Below, piece by piece: positions 54,401-62,694 of a stretch of 64,000 bases of DNA (its first letter is position 1; every line of letters begins with the position of its first letter). The translations under genes and the position numbers were made by a program. Source of the DNA: CALBPI01 sp038531945 (GTDB taxonomy: Bacteria > Pseudomonadota > Gammaproteobacteria > Steroidobacterales > Woeseiaceae); NCBI GenBank assembly GCA_038531945.1, contig JBCBBH010000002.1, positions 372,001-436,000 on the forward strand. Reading direction: 5' to 3'. The notes below the pieces were generated by a model that saw nothing but the letters and a program-made list of their open reading frames with translations, did no database searches and was not told the origin of the DNA.

Positions 54401-55417
54401 GAGCCTGAATCCGGCACTATTGTGATTTGGGAGCCGTCTTTGCCCGCCCTGTCTGTTGGTGGATTCAGGATTCGACGAGCCTGGTTGTCAAACGACAACG
54501 CGCTACTGGCGGTGGCCGATGCGCGTGACGCTTTCACTGCCGTGCGGCTTGATGAAGATATCGAGGCGCTTCGTGTACTGGATGATGTTGTCGCGCCAGT
54601 GACGCATAGCAGTTCCCCGGCAATCGTTGAGTTCTCGCCTGATCAAAAACTGGTCCTCAGCGTTGAGCGGGCAGGTTGGTTTCGCTTGCATGATGTCGAG
54701 CAAGTTTTGACTCGGCGTGACATCGGTCGTGCGCCTGAACCCGCTCGGGCAGCGGCATTTGATGCGACAGGAACCGAGTTTGCGATCTCAGCCGGTAATC
54801 GCTTGTTGCGTTTTGATGCAGAGACCGGTGAGCAAATTGCGAGTCTTGAGCTCGACACACCTGCCAATGTAGTCGCTTGGAGCGGCACACTGAATTCCTG
54901 GTTGATCGGTGACCAGAATGGCAGTTTGATCGCGATTCCAAGCGGTTCGGATGTGCGGGCACGACCGGTGAGTCTATCGGACCAAGGACCGATCGACCGC
55001 TTGGCTACGGGACTGAACAACGACCGCGTCGCGGTGGCTCGGGATCATCTTCTTTCGGTGATCGACTTGAACACTCGCCAGCAGGTCGGCGCGGCGTTGG
55101 CAATGCCGTCGCGCATCGATGGAATTGCGGCCGCCGAAGATGGTCGGCATGTGCTGGCCCGTGCGGGCCAGTGGTTGTTTCGAGTACATATCAACTCGGT
55201 TGGTCTACGTATCCGGTCGCAACGATTGATTTCACCTGGTGCATTGCCCCATTCGGCACTTGTCCCCACCAACAATACGGGCAGCATGGTCACCGTTCTG
55301 GATGGACTGGATGAGCCGGTACCGCGCTCCATTTCAATGGACTATTCGGACATCGTGATCGACGCGGACGCACTGACGCGTCTTGAACGAGTTTGGCGCG
55401 CACTAGGTGACGAGTAA
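51476..55417 (+). CDS. Giant membrane-anchored AAA_35 ATPase with P-domain and beta-propeller
   Basis: A protein of 1313 residues. An N-terminal STAND-like AAA_35 domain has the leader FFALRGPLAPDRAGYIERAADR, Walker A GAPKSGKTS (60-68) and Walker B RRLVLLFDDSGDL (about 157-169). A transmembrane helix lies at about 388-407 (AALAVAATLVLSLVSVWYL). A helical segment follows, then a P/homo B-type beta domain (about 595-710, with LKALLEIQHPRPADLQLTI, APNG and GLWSMTIVD), and a C-terminal WD40-like propeller (about 710-1300). The C-terminal part should be periplasmic. The AAA domain is probably cytoplasmic, giving an inside-out signal or assembly device. No partner gene is obvious; function unknown. 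Confidence 0.85.
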   Translation: MSETSTLPGLESGATTRTARPQFFALRGPLAPDRAGYIERAADRAVWQALEATHYVNLTGAPKSGKTSLMLRLARRLRELDDAPTVAMIELRQLLEREGRDDVARCFYAIAFRLARQLRVGFDLQDWWADNAMLPHHLRFLELFREFVVGNPGRRLVLLFDDSGDLARREEGEPFLQAIRLAYDSRTTDPDMARLCVVFGSTGDAQFGVADSIRMPHSVSQRITLEPFNLGESFRLAPALGLSRDVAEFAMQRIFDWVAGQPSMTQTFAASLASRGAQPAEVTNQIDQMAERMLAKPVTPGSDDYVGVVAERVLSAPRTEREAMLVSLGQISKLGRLLFDARSAAHDQLLALGLAKLSPDGFMVPGSRIIRRRFGAAWANQHLAVRLRGAALAVAATLVLSLVSVWYLNRLPADSVRTLTSAQATVSEIGAAYERLAFWPGHSTNAERLLEFAISQRFAAGVSTEEAATLLEVAEGYGVPVDRRQQWLRQVWKDRRLAALRRGDRLAALRATRRELELAPDDQSLLQRAVNLVGSDFPDVRQVLSSGESVDAIRFDARENRLVSSHSGTLRFWQRDRTGQWLTTPSELRPVGLQSAPLNLRFELPEVVRPARLKALLEIQHPRPADLQLTITAPNGVSASLPYEALPDGEWSLSVFEEFRALRAATPAGLWSMTIVDSVPDMTGEVVAARLGSVNFGDTSERGLSDPVPSTTADILLGPDGRFALVFPDAEGDLAASWELKTRRIVAALPIMSRSDVIGFTDSGTELIARVAGRVERLRLSDGAVFELPDGVATASRLWHSKTGRFLAAVAADPSVLQVVEIMTGETEARLTTSGSLEQVAISDDASLVATVEQDRIVRVWSTRGENIVAQVPVDSGVAQIAFAADQLLILPESGGLVSWSLERPEIPSRWAGEPVWSSTHDRQTGLTLIGSARDGFRLHDLVERSDRALPFLGLSGLPLRADLLRLRDGLAVISEPESGTIVIWEPSLPALSVGGFRIRRAWLSNDNALLAVADARDAFTAVRLDEDIEALRVLDDVVAPVTHSSSPAIVEFSPDQKLVLSVERAGWFRLHDVEQVLTRRDIGRAPEPARAAAFDATGTEFAISAGNRLLRFDAETGEQIASLELDTPANVVAWSGTLNSWLIGDQNGSLIAIPSGSDVRARPVSLSDQGPIDRLATGLNNDRVAVARDHLLSVIDLNTRQQVGAALAMPSRIDGIAAAEDGRHVLARAGQWLFRVHINSVGLRIRSQRLISPGALPHSALVPTNNTGSMVTVLDGLDEPVPRSISMDYSDIVIDADALTRLERVWRALGDE

Positions 55418-57280
55418 CTGACGGACATCTTTTTCCAGTCGCTTTGCCGTGGCATCCGCCGCAGAGACCATCTGGCCAATTTCTACGGTAATCGGAGCAC
55501 GAAAACGCCTGGGCCATTTTCTGACGGCACCACCATCCGAACGACTGAACCAGCTACCCCATAAGCCGTTGAGACCCACCGGCACGACCGGCACCGGTGT
55601 TCGGTCAAGAATACGTTCAACGCCGGATCGGAAGGTCTGCATCTGTCCGTCGTGCGTAATGGCACCTTCCGGGAAAATACAAACGATGTTGCCGGCGCGA
55701 AGTTCTTCGTCGATCTTCTCGAAAGCCGAGCTAAGCGTTGCAGGGTCTTCCCGTTGACCTGCGATCGGGATTGCCTTTGCAGTTCGAAAAATCTGCTTCA
55801 GCAGCGGAATATTGAATATTTTGTAGTACATCACGAAGCGCGCTGGGCGTGGGATTGCCGCGCCAAGCAACAGTGCGTCAACGAAACTGACGTGATTGGC
55901 AACGATCAGTGCAGCGCCTTCGGTCGGTAAATTTTCCTGACCATTCACTCGCAGTCGATACAGAACATTCACAAGGCACCATGTGACAAACCGCATGATG
56001 AATTCGGGCAGCAACAAAAACAGGAATGCCGTGATCGCGATGTTCATTAGCGAGAGGGTCAGGAAGATTCCGGGAATCTCCACACCGGCCATCAGGAGCA
56101 GTATCGCGAGTCCGGCACCTGCAATCATCATCACGGAGTTGAGCACGTTGTTGGCTGCTACTACTCGAGCGCGAATGGCAGGGTCTGTTCGATCCTGCAT
56201 CATTGCGTACAGTGGCACGCTGAACAGGCCGCCCGACAACCCGAGCATTGCGAGATCAATCGCGAGGCGCCAGCCATCCGCCGTTGCGAAAAACGCCTGT
56301 GTTCCGATCGGGTGCTCACCAGCGTTTCCGCTCCAGGCCAGCCAGATGTCGAACGCGAACACCGTCAGCCCGATCGCGCCAATGGGAACCAGGCCCAACT
56401 CGATGTGGCGCCGCGATAGACGCTCGCACAGCATCGCGCCAGCACCTGTGCCGATCGCGAATCCGCACAGGAGAATGTTAGCCAACGTGGGCGAGGCGTT
56501 GATCGTGTCGCGCGCTAATGCGGGCAATTGCATGAGTGCGACGAAGCCAAACGTCCAGAACCAGGACAGGCCCATAATCGAAAGAAACACCGAACGTTCT
56601 TGCCGAGCGTGTTTGATGACATCGACGGAGTCGCTCCAGAGATTCCAGCTCAACGTGACCGATGGGTCCGCAGCTGGGATCGATGGAACGGAGCGACTGG
56701 TCCAATATCCCAATATAGCGAGGATCAGCAGGGTGGTGCCAAGCAGATAAGGCCCGGTGTTTTCGACGGTAGCGACCATGCCGCCGATGAACAACCCCAG
56801 GATAATGGCGAGGTAAGTTCCGCCTTCGACCAGCCCGTTTGCACCGACCAGGGATTCGCGTGGCACGAGTTCCGGCAAGATCGCGTATTTAATCGGGCCG
56901 AAAAAAGTTGATTGCACGCCCATCGCGAACACGAGCACTACCAGTCCATTGATTGTATTCAACGCCAAGAGGGCGAGTGCGAGTAGTGCCAGCAGGATTT
57001 CGGCGAGCTTGATACGACGAATCAGATCGCCTTTATCACTGCGGTCGGCGAGTTGCCCTGCAGGTGCAGAAAACAACAAGAATGGCAGAATGAACACCGC
57101 CCCGACCACGTTTGCCAGAATCTCGGGTGAGCCACTTGTGTAGTCAACGATCCCATAAGTGACCAACATCACCAGACCGTTGCGCAGCACGTTGTCATTC
57201 AAAGCGCCTAGACACTGGGTCCAGAAGTAGGGCGCGAATCGCTTTGCTTTCAGTAATGAGAACTGGTTCTCACTGCGCAC
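55403..57280 (-). CDS. MFS transporter fused to PlsC-type acyltransferase (LplT-Aas-like)
   Basis: A protein of about 625 residues. An N-terminal twelve-helix major facilitator half (starts FSLLKAKRFAPYFWTQCLGALNDNVLRNGLVM) resembles the lysophospholipid flippase LplT. The C-terminal 200 residues are a 1-acylglycerol-3-phosphate-type acyltransferase with NHVSFVD (HX4D), FVMYYKIFNIPLLKQIF and FPEGAIT. It would import lysophospholipids and re-acylate them at the inner membrane, without the acyl-ACP synthetase domain found in fuller fusions. GTG at 57280 is the chosen start; the open frame extends to 57610 and the start is uncertain. It overlaps the AAA gene end convergently by 15 bp. Confidence 0.82.
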   Translation of the reverse strand: MRSENQFSLLKAKRFAPYFWTQCLGALNDNVLRNGLVMLVTYGIVDYTSGSPEILANVVGAVFILPFLLFSAPAGQLADRSDKGDLIRRIKLAEILLALLALALLALNTINGLVVLVFAMGVQSTFFGPIKYAILPELVPRESLVGANGLVEGGTYLAIILGLFIGGMVATVENTGPYLLGTTLLILAILGYWTSRSVPSIPAADPSVTLSWNLWSDSVDVIKHARQERSVFLSIMGLSWFWTFGFVALMQLPALARDTINASPTLANILLCGFAIGTGAGAMLCERLSRRHIELGLVPIGAIGLTVFAFDIWLAWSGNAGEHPIGTQAFFATADGWRLAIDLAMLGLSGGLFSVPLYAMMQDRTDPAIRARVVAANNVLNSVMMIAGAGLAILLLMAGVEIPGIFLTLSLMNIAITAFLFLLLPEFIMRFVTWCLVNVLYRLRVNGQENLPTEGAALIVANHVSFVDALLLGAAIPRPARFVMYYKIFNIPLLKQIFRTAKAIPIAGQREDPATLSSAFEKIDEELRAGNIVCIFPEGAITHDGQMQTFRSGVERILDRTPVPVVPVGLNGLWGSWFSRSDGGAVRKWPRRFRAPITVEIGQMVSAADATAKRLEKDVRQLLVT

Positions 57281-57383
57281 GAGGTATTCCCATTTCCAAG
57301 GGCCCTCAAATGATACTCCGATCACTTCAACCCATGTCCTAAATAAGTGACAATGGGTGACACTTTTGGTCAGCGTTCGAGTT

Positions 57384-57878
57384 ATGTCCAAGCCAAGTTC
57401 AAAAGACAACTTAAACTCGCTCGGGAAGGGCGGTCTGCGAGCGCGCAGCAGTGTGTCACTCGTCGTGATGCTGTCTTTTCTGGTGGGCTGTGAGCCCGAG
57501 CCGGAACCCCGTGCGATGGCGGACTTCCTTGAAGACTCGATTGCGATGGACGCCAAGCTCAGGGCATGTCGGAGTGATCGAAGGATGGCGGCGCGTGATC
57601 CCGAGTGCAAAGCGGCTCGGCAAGCGGCAGCGAAGCTGTCTGCGGCAGAGCAGGCTGCGCGTCAGGACACGATGCAAAAGTCCTCGGAAGAAGAGCTGGA
57701 GCGACTCAGGCGTCAACAGGAAGCGCGTGATGAGGCTGCTGCGCAGCGCCTTCAACGTCTGAAAGTCACCGCAGAGAAAAAACTGGAAAACGGCGAGCCA
57801 CTGACTGCCGAAGAAGCTCGCGTTCTCGGAATCGACCCGGATTCGTCGGTCTTGGTCGAAGGCGACGAAGGCACCTGA
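57384..57878 (+). CDS. EexN-like lipoprotein
   Basis: A protein of 164 residues with a lipoprotein signal (FLVGC, Cys36). The mature N-terminal part has the EexN pattern: FLEDSIAMDAKLRACRSDRR followed by ARDPECKAARQAAA, with two cysteines in the usual spacing. A Gln/Glu/Arg-rich coiled coil follows, then a short tail. EexN proteins include plasmid entry-exclusion lipoproteins, but many chromosomal members are of unknown function, and no conjugation gene is present here. ATG at 57384 is chosen for the signal; the frame opens at 57357. Confidence 0.7.
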   Translation: MSKPSSKDNLNSLGKGGLRARSSVSLVVMLSFLVGCEPEPEPRAMADFLEDSIAMDAKLRACRSDRRMAARDPECKAARQAAAKLSAAEQAARQDTMQKSSEEELERLRRQQEARDEAAAQRLQRLKVTAEKKLENGEPLTAEEARVLGIDPDSSVLVEGDEGT

Positions 57879-57883
57879 CGGCG

Positions 57884-58711
57884 CTAGTCCTGGTCGGACT
57901 CCTGCTCGTTTGCGCTACGCTCACCCAGCGCAAACGTTGTTGCCGGCTCGCTCTCTTTCTCGGCCGATTGCGTCGGCTCAGCCGGGATAGACGAATCGGT
58001 GCCAACAACGCCAGTCTGTATTTTGTTGACCGCCAAAGCTGCCGCCAGCGATTGGCGAAAGGGCACCACGCTCTCTGGTGTGATCTTCACCTTGCCTTCG
58101 AAGATGTCGTCAGCTGAGATGTCGGGTGCGACGTAAAAAGTGGCGTTAGCGTCATTGTCGATCCTCAAGGATGCACCCTGAATCGAGACACCTGCGAACA
58201 GACCGCGCGCTCGCGAGTACGAATACACTTCCGCCTTAAGCTTGTGATCCGTTGCGGCTGATGTGTTGCGACCCAATGGACCAGCGGCGACTGCCGCATC
58301 TGCACCCAGCGTGAACTTACCGCGACTCAGGTTTTCGACGCCGCGCTGATTCGTGAAAACAAGCACGAGGTCGGCCGCTTGGACACCGGCTTGCCAGCCG
58401 ACGCTGCCACCGGTGAGTTTGATGAATGCCGGCGAACTCCAACCGGTGTCGGTACGTACACTGATCAGGCCGCGCCCATGGCGTCCAGCAACGACGAAAC
58501 CGGCTTTGATCATATCGGGGATCACTGCGATCGCATATGCGCGTTCCAACAGTGCCGTGGGAATGCCTCGTTCGGGGATCGCGTGAAAAGTATTGATGAC
58601 GTCCGCCGCGTCCGCAATCTTGTCATCAAGGTCGGTCGCACGAGCGTCCTGCGAAATTAGCCACGCAATCGCCGTACACAGCAGAATTTTTAGAAGCTTG
58701 TGGTCGCTCAT
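57884..58711 (-). CDS. SYLF-domain (YSC84-like) lipid-binding protein
   Basis: A protein of 275 residues with a signal peptide (cleavage near DARATD). The SYLF core is clear: LLERAYAIAVIPDMIKAGFVVAGRHGRGLISVR, GGSVGWQAGVQAADLVLVFTN and ADAAVAAGPLGRNTSAATD, then YSYSRARGLFAGVSIQGASL. SYLF domains bind acidic phospholipids; bacterial periplasmic members are poorly understood. A C-terminal acidic, low-complexity tail of about 50 residues is added. It is upstream of nothing obvious on its strand; the M48 gene lies 40 bp upstream of its start and is separately signposted. Confidence 0.88.
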   Translation of the reverse strand: MSDHKLLKILLCTAIAWLISQDARATDLDDKIADAADVINTFHAIPERGIPTALLERAYAIAVIPDMIKAGFVVAGRHGRGLISVRTDTGWSSPAFIKLTGGSVGWQAGVQAADLVLVFTNQRGVENLSRGKFTLGADAAVAAGPLGRNTSAATDHKLKAEVYSYSRARGLFAGVSIQGASLRIDNDANATFYVAPDISADDIFEGKVKITPESVVPFRQSLAAALAVNKIQTGVVGTDSSIPAEPTQSAEKESEPATTFALGERSANEQESDQD

Positions 58712-58751
58712 TAGTTCACCTTTGGGTGTTTTGCGAAGTATATGACATAAG

Positions 58752-60659
58752 TCATTCGTATTGGTTCACCGGTGGGGCCGTAATAACGGGCGGTAACGGG
58801 CAATCGAGCGCCGCACAAATCAAGCGCATTAACTCGGCTTCTTCCAACGTGACCACGCCGTCATGCGCAATGGTCTTCAACAACGCGTGCAACAGTCGAT
58901 GCAAGTCTCGACCGATCAAACCTTGAAGGTCGCGCAGCACGACTTTGCTGTCCTCAAGCGATCGCCTGGCTCCAGCTTGTGTGTGTCCAAGCGCCTGTAG
59001 TCCAGATCGTGTCGCGGCCTCCACTGAGTCTGCCGCCGTCTTGCCATTGGCTGCGACGATTTTGACGAGATCAACGGCCGATTGCCGCACTGTTTTTTGA
59101 CCGAAGTGGCGGGTGCGCCGCGACGCGTGGGTCGGATTCATGCTGGCATCGAGGCTGAATTCCAAAAGCTGGCGCAGTGCGTATTGGCTAAGGGTTTGCG
59201 TCGGCGAAGTCGCGATCACACTATCGATCAGTTCCAGCAAAAACCGAATTTGCCCGCGAGGTCTCTCTTTGAGTGCAGGAAAACACAGCTCGACAATCGG
59301 CAAACGAAATTGCGGCCCGAGTTCGTGGATCGCGTCTGCGTACTCGCTAACGCGTGCAAGGCGCTTCTGCCCAACCTGCGGCTGCAGGAGATGTAATTGC
59401 CGACGCCGCTCTTCATCGTCCGATGTCGTTGCGAGCGCGAGCGCCAGATAAAACGCCCATTCTGGCGAATGCGCTGCATCTTCTATCGAAGCTGGCAACG
59501 CTTCGCGCAGACCGACAGCAATCGCGATGTCCTGATCGTCGGGTCGACCGATCCGCTTTGCCAAAGCCTCTGGATCAATAGCCTGCTGTCCGCCATAAGC
59601 GGCGAAACCCGAAACGCCGTCGATCGTTTCAACGCGCATCGGCGCATTGGTGCCGTCGGCATTCTGCAACCGTTGCGCCAGCGCCGGATCCAGTGCACGA
59701 ATGCGTGACTCAAGGGGTGGATGCGATGCGAACGCCGCGAACCAGGAGCGACGCACGCCATTGGCGAACAACATGTGCGAAATCTGTTCGCCGTCTGTAA
59801 CGGTGAGTCGCGATCCGGCGCTGGCGCCACCAATTTTTGCCAGCGCGCCTGCAATGCCTTCAGTTTGTCGGGTGAACTGAACGGCCGACGCGTCGGCGAG
59901 ATACTCCCGCTGGCGCGAGACACCCGCGCGGATGAGACGCGCCATGACAACTCCGATTGCGCCGATGATCGCCAGCGCAATGCCAATGAAAATGACTGGA
60001 TTGCCATTTTGGCGCGAGTTTCGGGAACGCGTCGCGCCGCGCGAACTGTGCATCATTAATCGACCAATTTGCCCCAGCACTATGATGCCGAACAAGACAC
60101 CCACGAGCCGAAGATTCAACCGCATATCACCATTGAGAATATGACTGAATTCATGGGCGATGACGCCTTGCAGCTCCGCGCGGTTCAATGACTCCAAAGT
60201 GCCGCGGGTCACGGCTACGGCGGCATCTGCAGTCGTAAAACCCGCGGCGAACGCGTTGATGCCCGCTTCGTGCTCCAGCACGAACACCTGCGGCACTGGA
60301 ACGCCGGATGCAATTGCCATTTCCTCGACGACGTTCAGTAGTCGACGTCGCTGGAGATCTGTCGTGTTGCCCGAGACAAGAGTGCCTCCCATCTCCTGCG
60401 CGATTAAAGTGCCGCCGCTGCCTAGTTGAGCAATGCGGAATGCGCTGGCAAGAAGTATCGCGATCGTGACAACGGCACCGATCGTCAGAGTGCGAAGCGG
60501 ATCGATCGAGTATCCCGCCACGTTCTGACTGGCCGCGGCGATTCCGAGCTCGATCACGAGCGTAGTTGCGATGACGATGAGCACGGTCGCGATGCCGAAC
60601 ATGCCAACCAACCATCGTGTGTTGCGACGCGAGCGATCCTGGGCTTCGAAAAAGTTCAT
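58752..60659 (-). CDS. M48-family (HtpX-like) membrane metalloprotease with long C-terminal extension
   Basis: A protein of 635 residues. Two N-terminal helices (about 17-40, 58-74) are followed by the M48 core: FVLEHEAGINAFAAGF, the zinc motif VIAHEFSHILNGD (HExxH) and RQREYLADASAVQFTR (third ligand Glu). Two more helices lie between. Beyond about residue 330 comes a long extension of about 300 residues, helical, ending in a TerB-like segment (VVTLEEAELMRLICAALDCPLPP). HtpX-type proteases degrade misfolded membrane proteins. It follows lemA by 24 bp on the same strand, a common pairing in bacteria; the extension likely contacts a partner. Confidence 0.88.
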   Translation of the reverse strand: MNFFEAQDRSRRNTRWLVGMFGIATVLIVIATTLVIELGIAAASQNVAGYSIDPLRTLTIGAVVTIAILLASAFRIAQLGSGGTLIAQEMGGTLVSGNTTDLQRRRLLNVVEEMAIASGVPVPQVFVLEHEAGINAFAAGFTTADAAVAVTRGTLESLNRAELQGVIAHEFSHILNGDMRLNLRLVGVLFGIIVLGQIGRLMMHSSRGATRSRNSRQNGNPVIFIGIALAIIGAIGVVMARLIRAGVSRQREYLADASAVQFTRQTEGIAGALAKIGGASAGSRLTVTDGEQISHMLFANGVRRSWFAAFASHPPLESRIRALDPALAQRLQNADGTNAPMRVETIDGVSGFAAYGGQQAIDPEALAKRIGRPDDQDIAIAVGLREALPASIEDAAHSPEWAFYLALALATTSDDEERRRQLHLLQPQVGQKRLARVSEYADAIHELGPQFRLPIVELCFPALKERPRGQIRFLLELIDSVIATSPTQTLSQYALRQLLEFSLDASMNPTHASRRTRHFGQKTVRQSAVDLVKIVAANGKTAADSVEAATRSGLQALGHTQAGARRSLEDSKVVLRDLQGLIGRDLHRLLHALLKTIAHDGVVTLEEAELMRLICAALDCPLPPVITAPPVNQYE

Positions 60660-60683
60660 CGCGGCAGCGGTCGCGGCTCAGTG

Positions 60684-61274
60684 TTAGTCGAACGAAACCG
60701 CTACAGCCTCGCGCTTGGACTCATCGCCGATGTCGAGATAGCTCGCCGCTTCGAAATTGAACGGGCCAGCGATCAGGTTGTTCGGGAAGTTTTCGCGCAG
60801 GTTGTTGTACGACAACACCGAGTCGTTGAACGACTGTCGCGCAAAAGCGATCTTGTTTTCGGTCGTCGTGAGCTCTTCCTGGAATTGCATCATGTTCTCG
60901 TTGGCTTTCAGGTCCGGATAGGCCTCTGCGAGCGCAAACAGACGACCCAACGCACCCCCCAAAAGCGACTCCGCCGCGCCGAGCGAGGCGATCGCGGACG
61001 GGTCGGTCGGGTCCTGTTTTGCAGCATTCAAGCCACTCATTGCGGCATTTCGCGCACTTATCACGGCTTCCAGCGTATCTTTCTCGTGTGCCATGTAGCC
61101 TTTTACCGCTTCGATCAGGTTTGGAATCAGGTCGTAGCGTCGGTTCAGCTGGACATCGATTTGAGCGAATGCATTCTTGACACGATTGCGACCGTTAACT
61201 AGTCGGTTGTAAATGCTGATCACAAAAAATACGATGCCGGCAATCACTGCCAGAAAGATCAAGAAATTCGTCAT
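60684..61274 (-). CDS. lemA: LemA family protein
   Basis: A protein of 196 residues: one N-terminal helix (FLIFLAVIAGIVFFVISIY) then the three-helix LemA core with YNRLVNGRNRVKNAFAQIDVQLNRRYDLIPNLIEAVKGY and the FQEELTTTENKIAFARQSFND stretch. The C-terminal end matches LemA length. Function is unsettled, but it is widely linked to M48 proteases and envelope stress. ATG at 61274 has GGGGGAT upstream. The gene starts one base from, and overlaps the ATG of, the divergent apbE gene. Confidence 0.92.
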   Translation of the reverse strand: MTNFLIFLAVIAGIVFFVISIYNRLVNGRNRVKNAFAQIDVQLNRRYDLIPNLIEAVKGYMAHEKDTLEAVISARNAAMSGLNAAKQDPTDPSAIASLGAAESLLGGALGRLFALAEAYPDLKANENMMQFQEELTTTENKIAFARQSFNDSVLSYNNLRENFPNNLIAGPFNFEAASYLDIGDESKREAVAVSFD

Positions 61275-62301
61275 GACGCTGATATCCCCCGGAAACAATA
61301 GCTTAGAGGATACTCGCGATAGGTTTATCGCGCCAATTCTGACCGTTGTCATGAGCGTTTTGCTCGCCATACCTTCGGCGCATGCAGAGTGGCATGGCGC
61401 GACCGAGTCGTTGATGGGTACCCGCATCACCGTGCGTTTGTGGCACACCAACGCAGAGATCGGCACAGATGCGGTGCAGGAAGTGCTAGCGGAAATCTCG
61501 AGAATCGAGCGGCTGATGAGCACCTACATGGCCGACAGCCGAATCTCTGCGATCAACCGCGAAGCACACATTCGACCGGTTGATGCAGGTGCTGAGCTTT
61601 TCCGCCTTATACAACGCGCCGTTGAAGTGTCCGAGATGACAGCTGGTCGGTTTGATATCACCTACGACAGCGTGGGGCAGCACTATGATTTTCGTGAGGG
61701 GGAGCGTCCGGACCCGGGCACGATAGAATCGGAGCTCGACAGTATCGACTATCGATATGTGGTCCTGAATCCCGCCAAAGAGACTGTTGAATTCTTGAAA
61801 GAGGGCGTTCGGATCAACCTCGGCGGCATCGCAAAGGGTTACGCCGTTGAGCGATCAGTCGCGTTGTTGCGCTCGCTTGGAATTCAGTACGCGTCGGTCA
61901 GTGCAGGTGGCGATTCGCGCCTGCTTGGAGATCGCCGTGGTCAACCGTGGCTCGTTGGCATCCAGGACCCGCGTGACAAAACCGCTATTGCGATCCGACT
62001 TCCGTTGGTAGATGAAGCCGTATCGACCTCGGGTGATTACGAGCGATACTTCGATGAAGGTGGCGTGCGATATCACCACATCATCAGCCCCGCCACTGGC
62101 GATTCAGCGCGCGAAGTGCAAAGCGTTACGATCGTGGGTCCCGACGCGACCATGACAGACGCGTTGTCGACGTCCGTATTCGTCATGGGCGTGGAGGAGG
62201 GGCTGGCCTTGATCGAGCGTATGGATGGTTTTGATGCGGTTGTGATCGATGCCAACCGTGATTTGCACTACTCCTCCGGCCTCAGTGCGGGTGATGATTG
62301 A
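61273..62301 (+). CDS. apbE: FAD:protein FMN transferase (ApbE family)
   Basis: A protein of 342 residues. A long N-terminal signal (hydrophobic FIAPILTVVMSVLLAIPSAHA) precedes the ApbE core: MGTRITVRLW, ISRIERLMSTYMADSRISAIN, GRFDITYDSVGQHYDFRE, RINLGGIAKGYAVERSV, SAGGDSRLLG and the C-terminal YHHIISPATGDSAREVQSVTIVGPDATMTDALSTSVFVMG. It attaches FMN to threonine in periplasmic flavoproteins such as NqrB/C and RnfD/G. ATG at 61273 is the only one that keeps a charged signal; its ribosome site is poor, so the real start is uncertain. It diverges from lemA with overlapping starts. Confidence 0.9.
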   Translation: MTLISPGNNSLEDTRDRFIAPILTVVMSVLLAIPSAHAEWHGATESLMGTRITVRLWHTNAEIGTDAVQEVLAEISRIERLMSTYMADSRISAINREAHIRPVDAGAELFRLIQRAVEVSEMTAGRFDITYDSVGQHYDFREGERPDPGTIESELDSIDYRYVVLNPAKETVEFLKEGVRINLGGIAKGYAVERSVALLRSLGIQYASVSAGGDSRLLGDRRGQPWLVGIQDPRDKTAIAIRLPLVDEAVSTSGDYERYFDEGGVRYHHIISPATGDSAREVQSVTIVGPDATMTDALSTSVFVMGVEEGLALIERMDGFDAVVIDANRDLHYSSGLSAGDD

Positions 62302-62507
62302 ACAAATCCGTGGTGGTGTGAACCGGCTCGCGGCTGAAGCCACCCAGTCCGACTTTTCCTGTCACTCCTGTCGCCGTCTGCCGACAGCCGATAACCCTGT
62401 GATTCAGTAGGTTGGCGCCATCGCGCGCGCGGCGCGTAGTTAAGTGCCGACAACCGCGCTCGGGCGTCAGACATAAAACTCCGGGAAAAACCCTGATCAA
62501 CGACGAC

Positions 62508-62523
62508 TGGCACGCATATTGCT
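62508..62523 (+). promoter_or_regulatory. Sigma-54 promoter match
   Basis: TGGCAC-N5-TTGCT (bases 62508-62513 and 62519-62523) matches the -24/-12 consensus TGGCAC-N5-TTGCW at every fixed base, with the GG and GC dinucleotides and spacing as expected. Transcription would start near 62535 and run into the TlpA-like gene. Confidence 0.7.
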
Positions 62524-62577
62524 CCAAACCGGGTCTGGGGCAGCTTGTGACGTATGCCCGCGGCGCTCAGTGCTTTG

Positions 62578-62593
62578 TGTGACGTTGGTCACG
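62578..62593. promoter_or_regulatory. CRP-like site
   Basis: TGTGA-N6-TCACG differs at one base from the CRP consensus TGTGA-N6-TCACA. It lies downstream of the sigma-54 match, so it would act as a repressor site or serve another promoter. Weakly supported. Confidence 0.25.
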
Positions 62594-62633
62594 GCCACTG
62601 ACGGGATCGGCTGCGAATATTACGTTAACCGGG

Positions 62634-62661
62634 TCGAGGTGCAGTTATGCACGCGCCTCGA
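62634..62661 (+). repeat. Imperfect inverted repeat in the tlpA leader
   Basis: TCGAGG pairs with CCTCGA and an inner TGC with GCA, separated by a bulge and short loop, ending 20 bp before the AAGGAG ribosome site. It may form an RNA hairpin; no terminator T-run follows. Confidence 0.3.
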
Positions 62662-62694
62662 TGTCCCACTAATGCGTGTGGAAGGAGTATTTGG

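Larger units (their letters stand above)
62302..62694 (+). other. 393-bp non-coding region with promoter signals
   Basis: No convincing gene: all short frames lack family features. The region holds a sigma-54-type promoter match (62508-62523), a CRP-like site (62578-62593) and an imperfect inverted repeat (62634-62661) before the ribosome site of the next gene. The leader would be about 160 nt, unusually long for this compact genome. Confidence 0.6.

Noticed and set aside
57281..57610. Long N-terminal extension of the MFS-acyltransferase frame
   Set aside because: About 110 residues with no family similarity that overlap the divergent lipoprotein gene; the GTG at 57280 gives a family-like start.
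62282..62527. Minus-strand ORFs of about 81 codons in the 62302-62694 gap
   Set aside because: Compositionally odd, no ribosome site, and they cross the sigma-54 promoter match.
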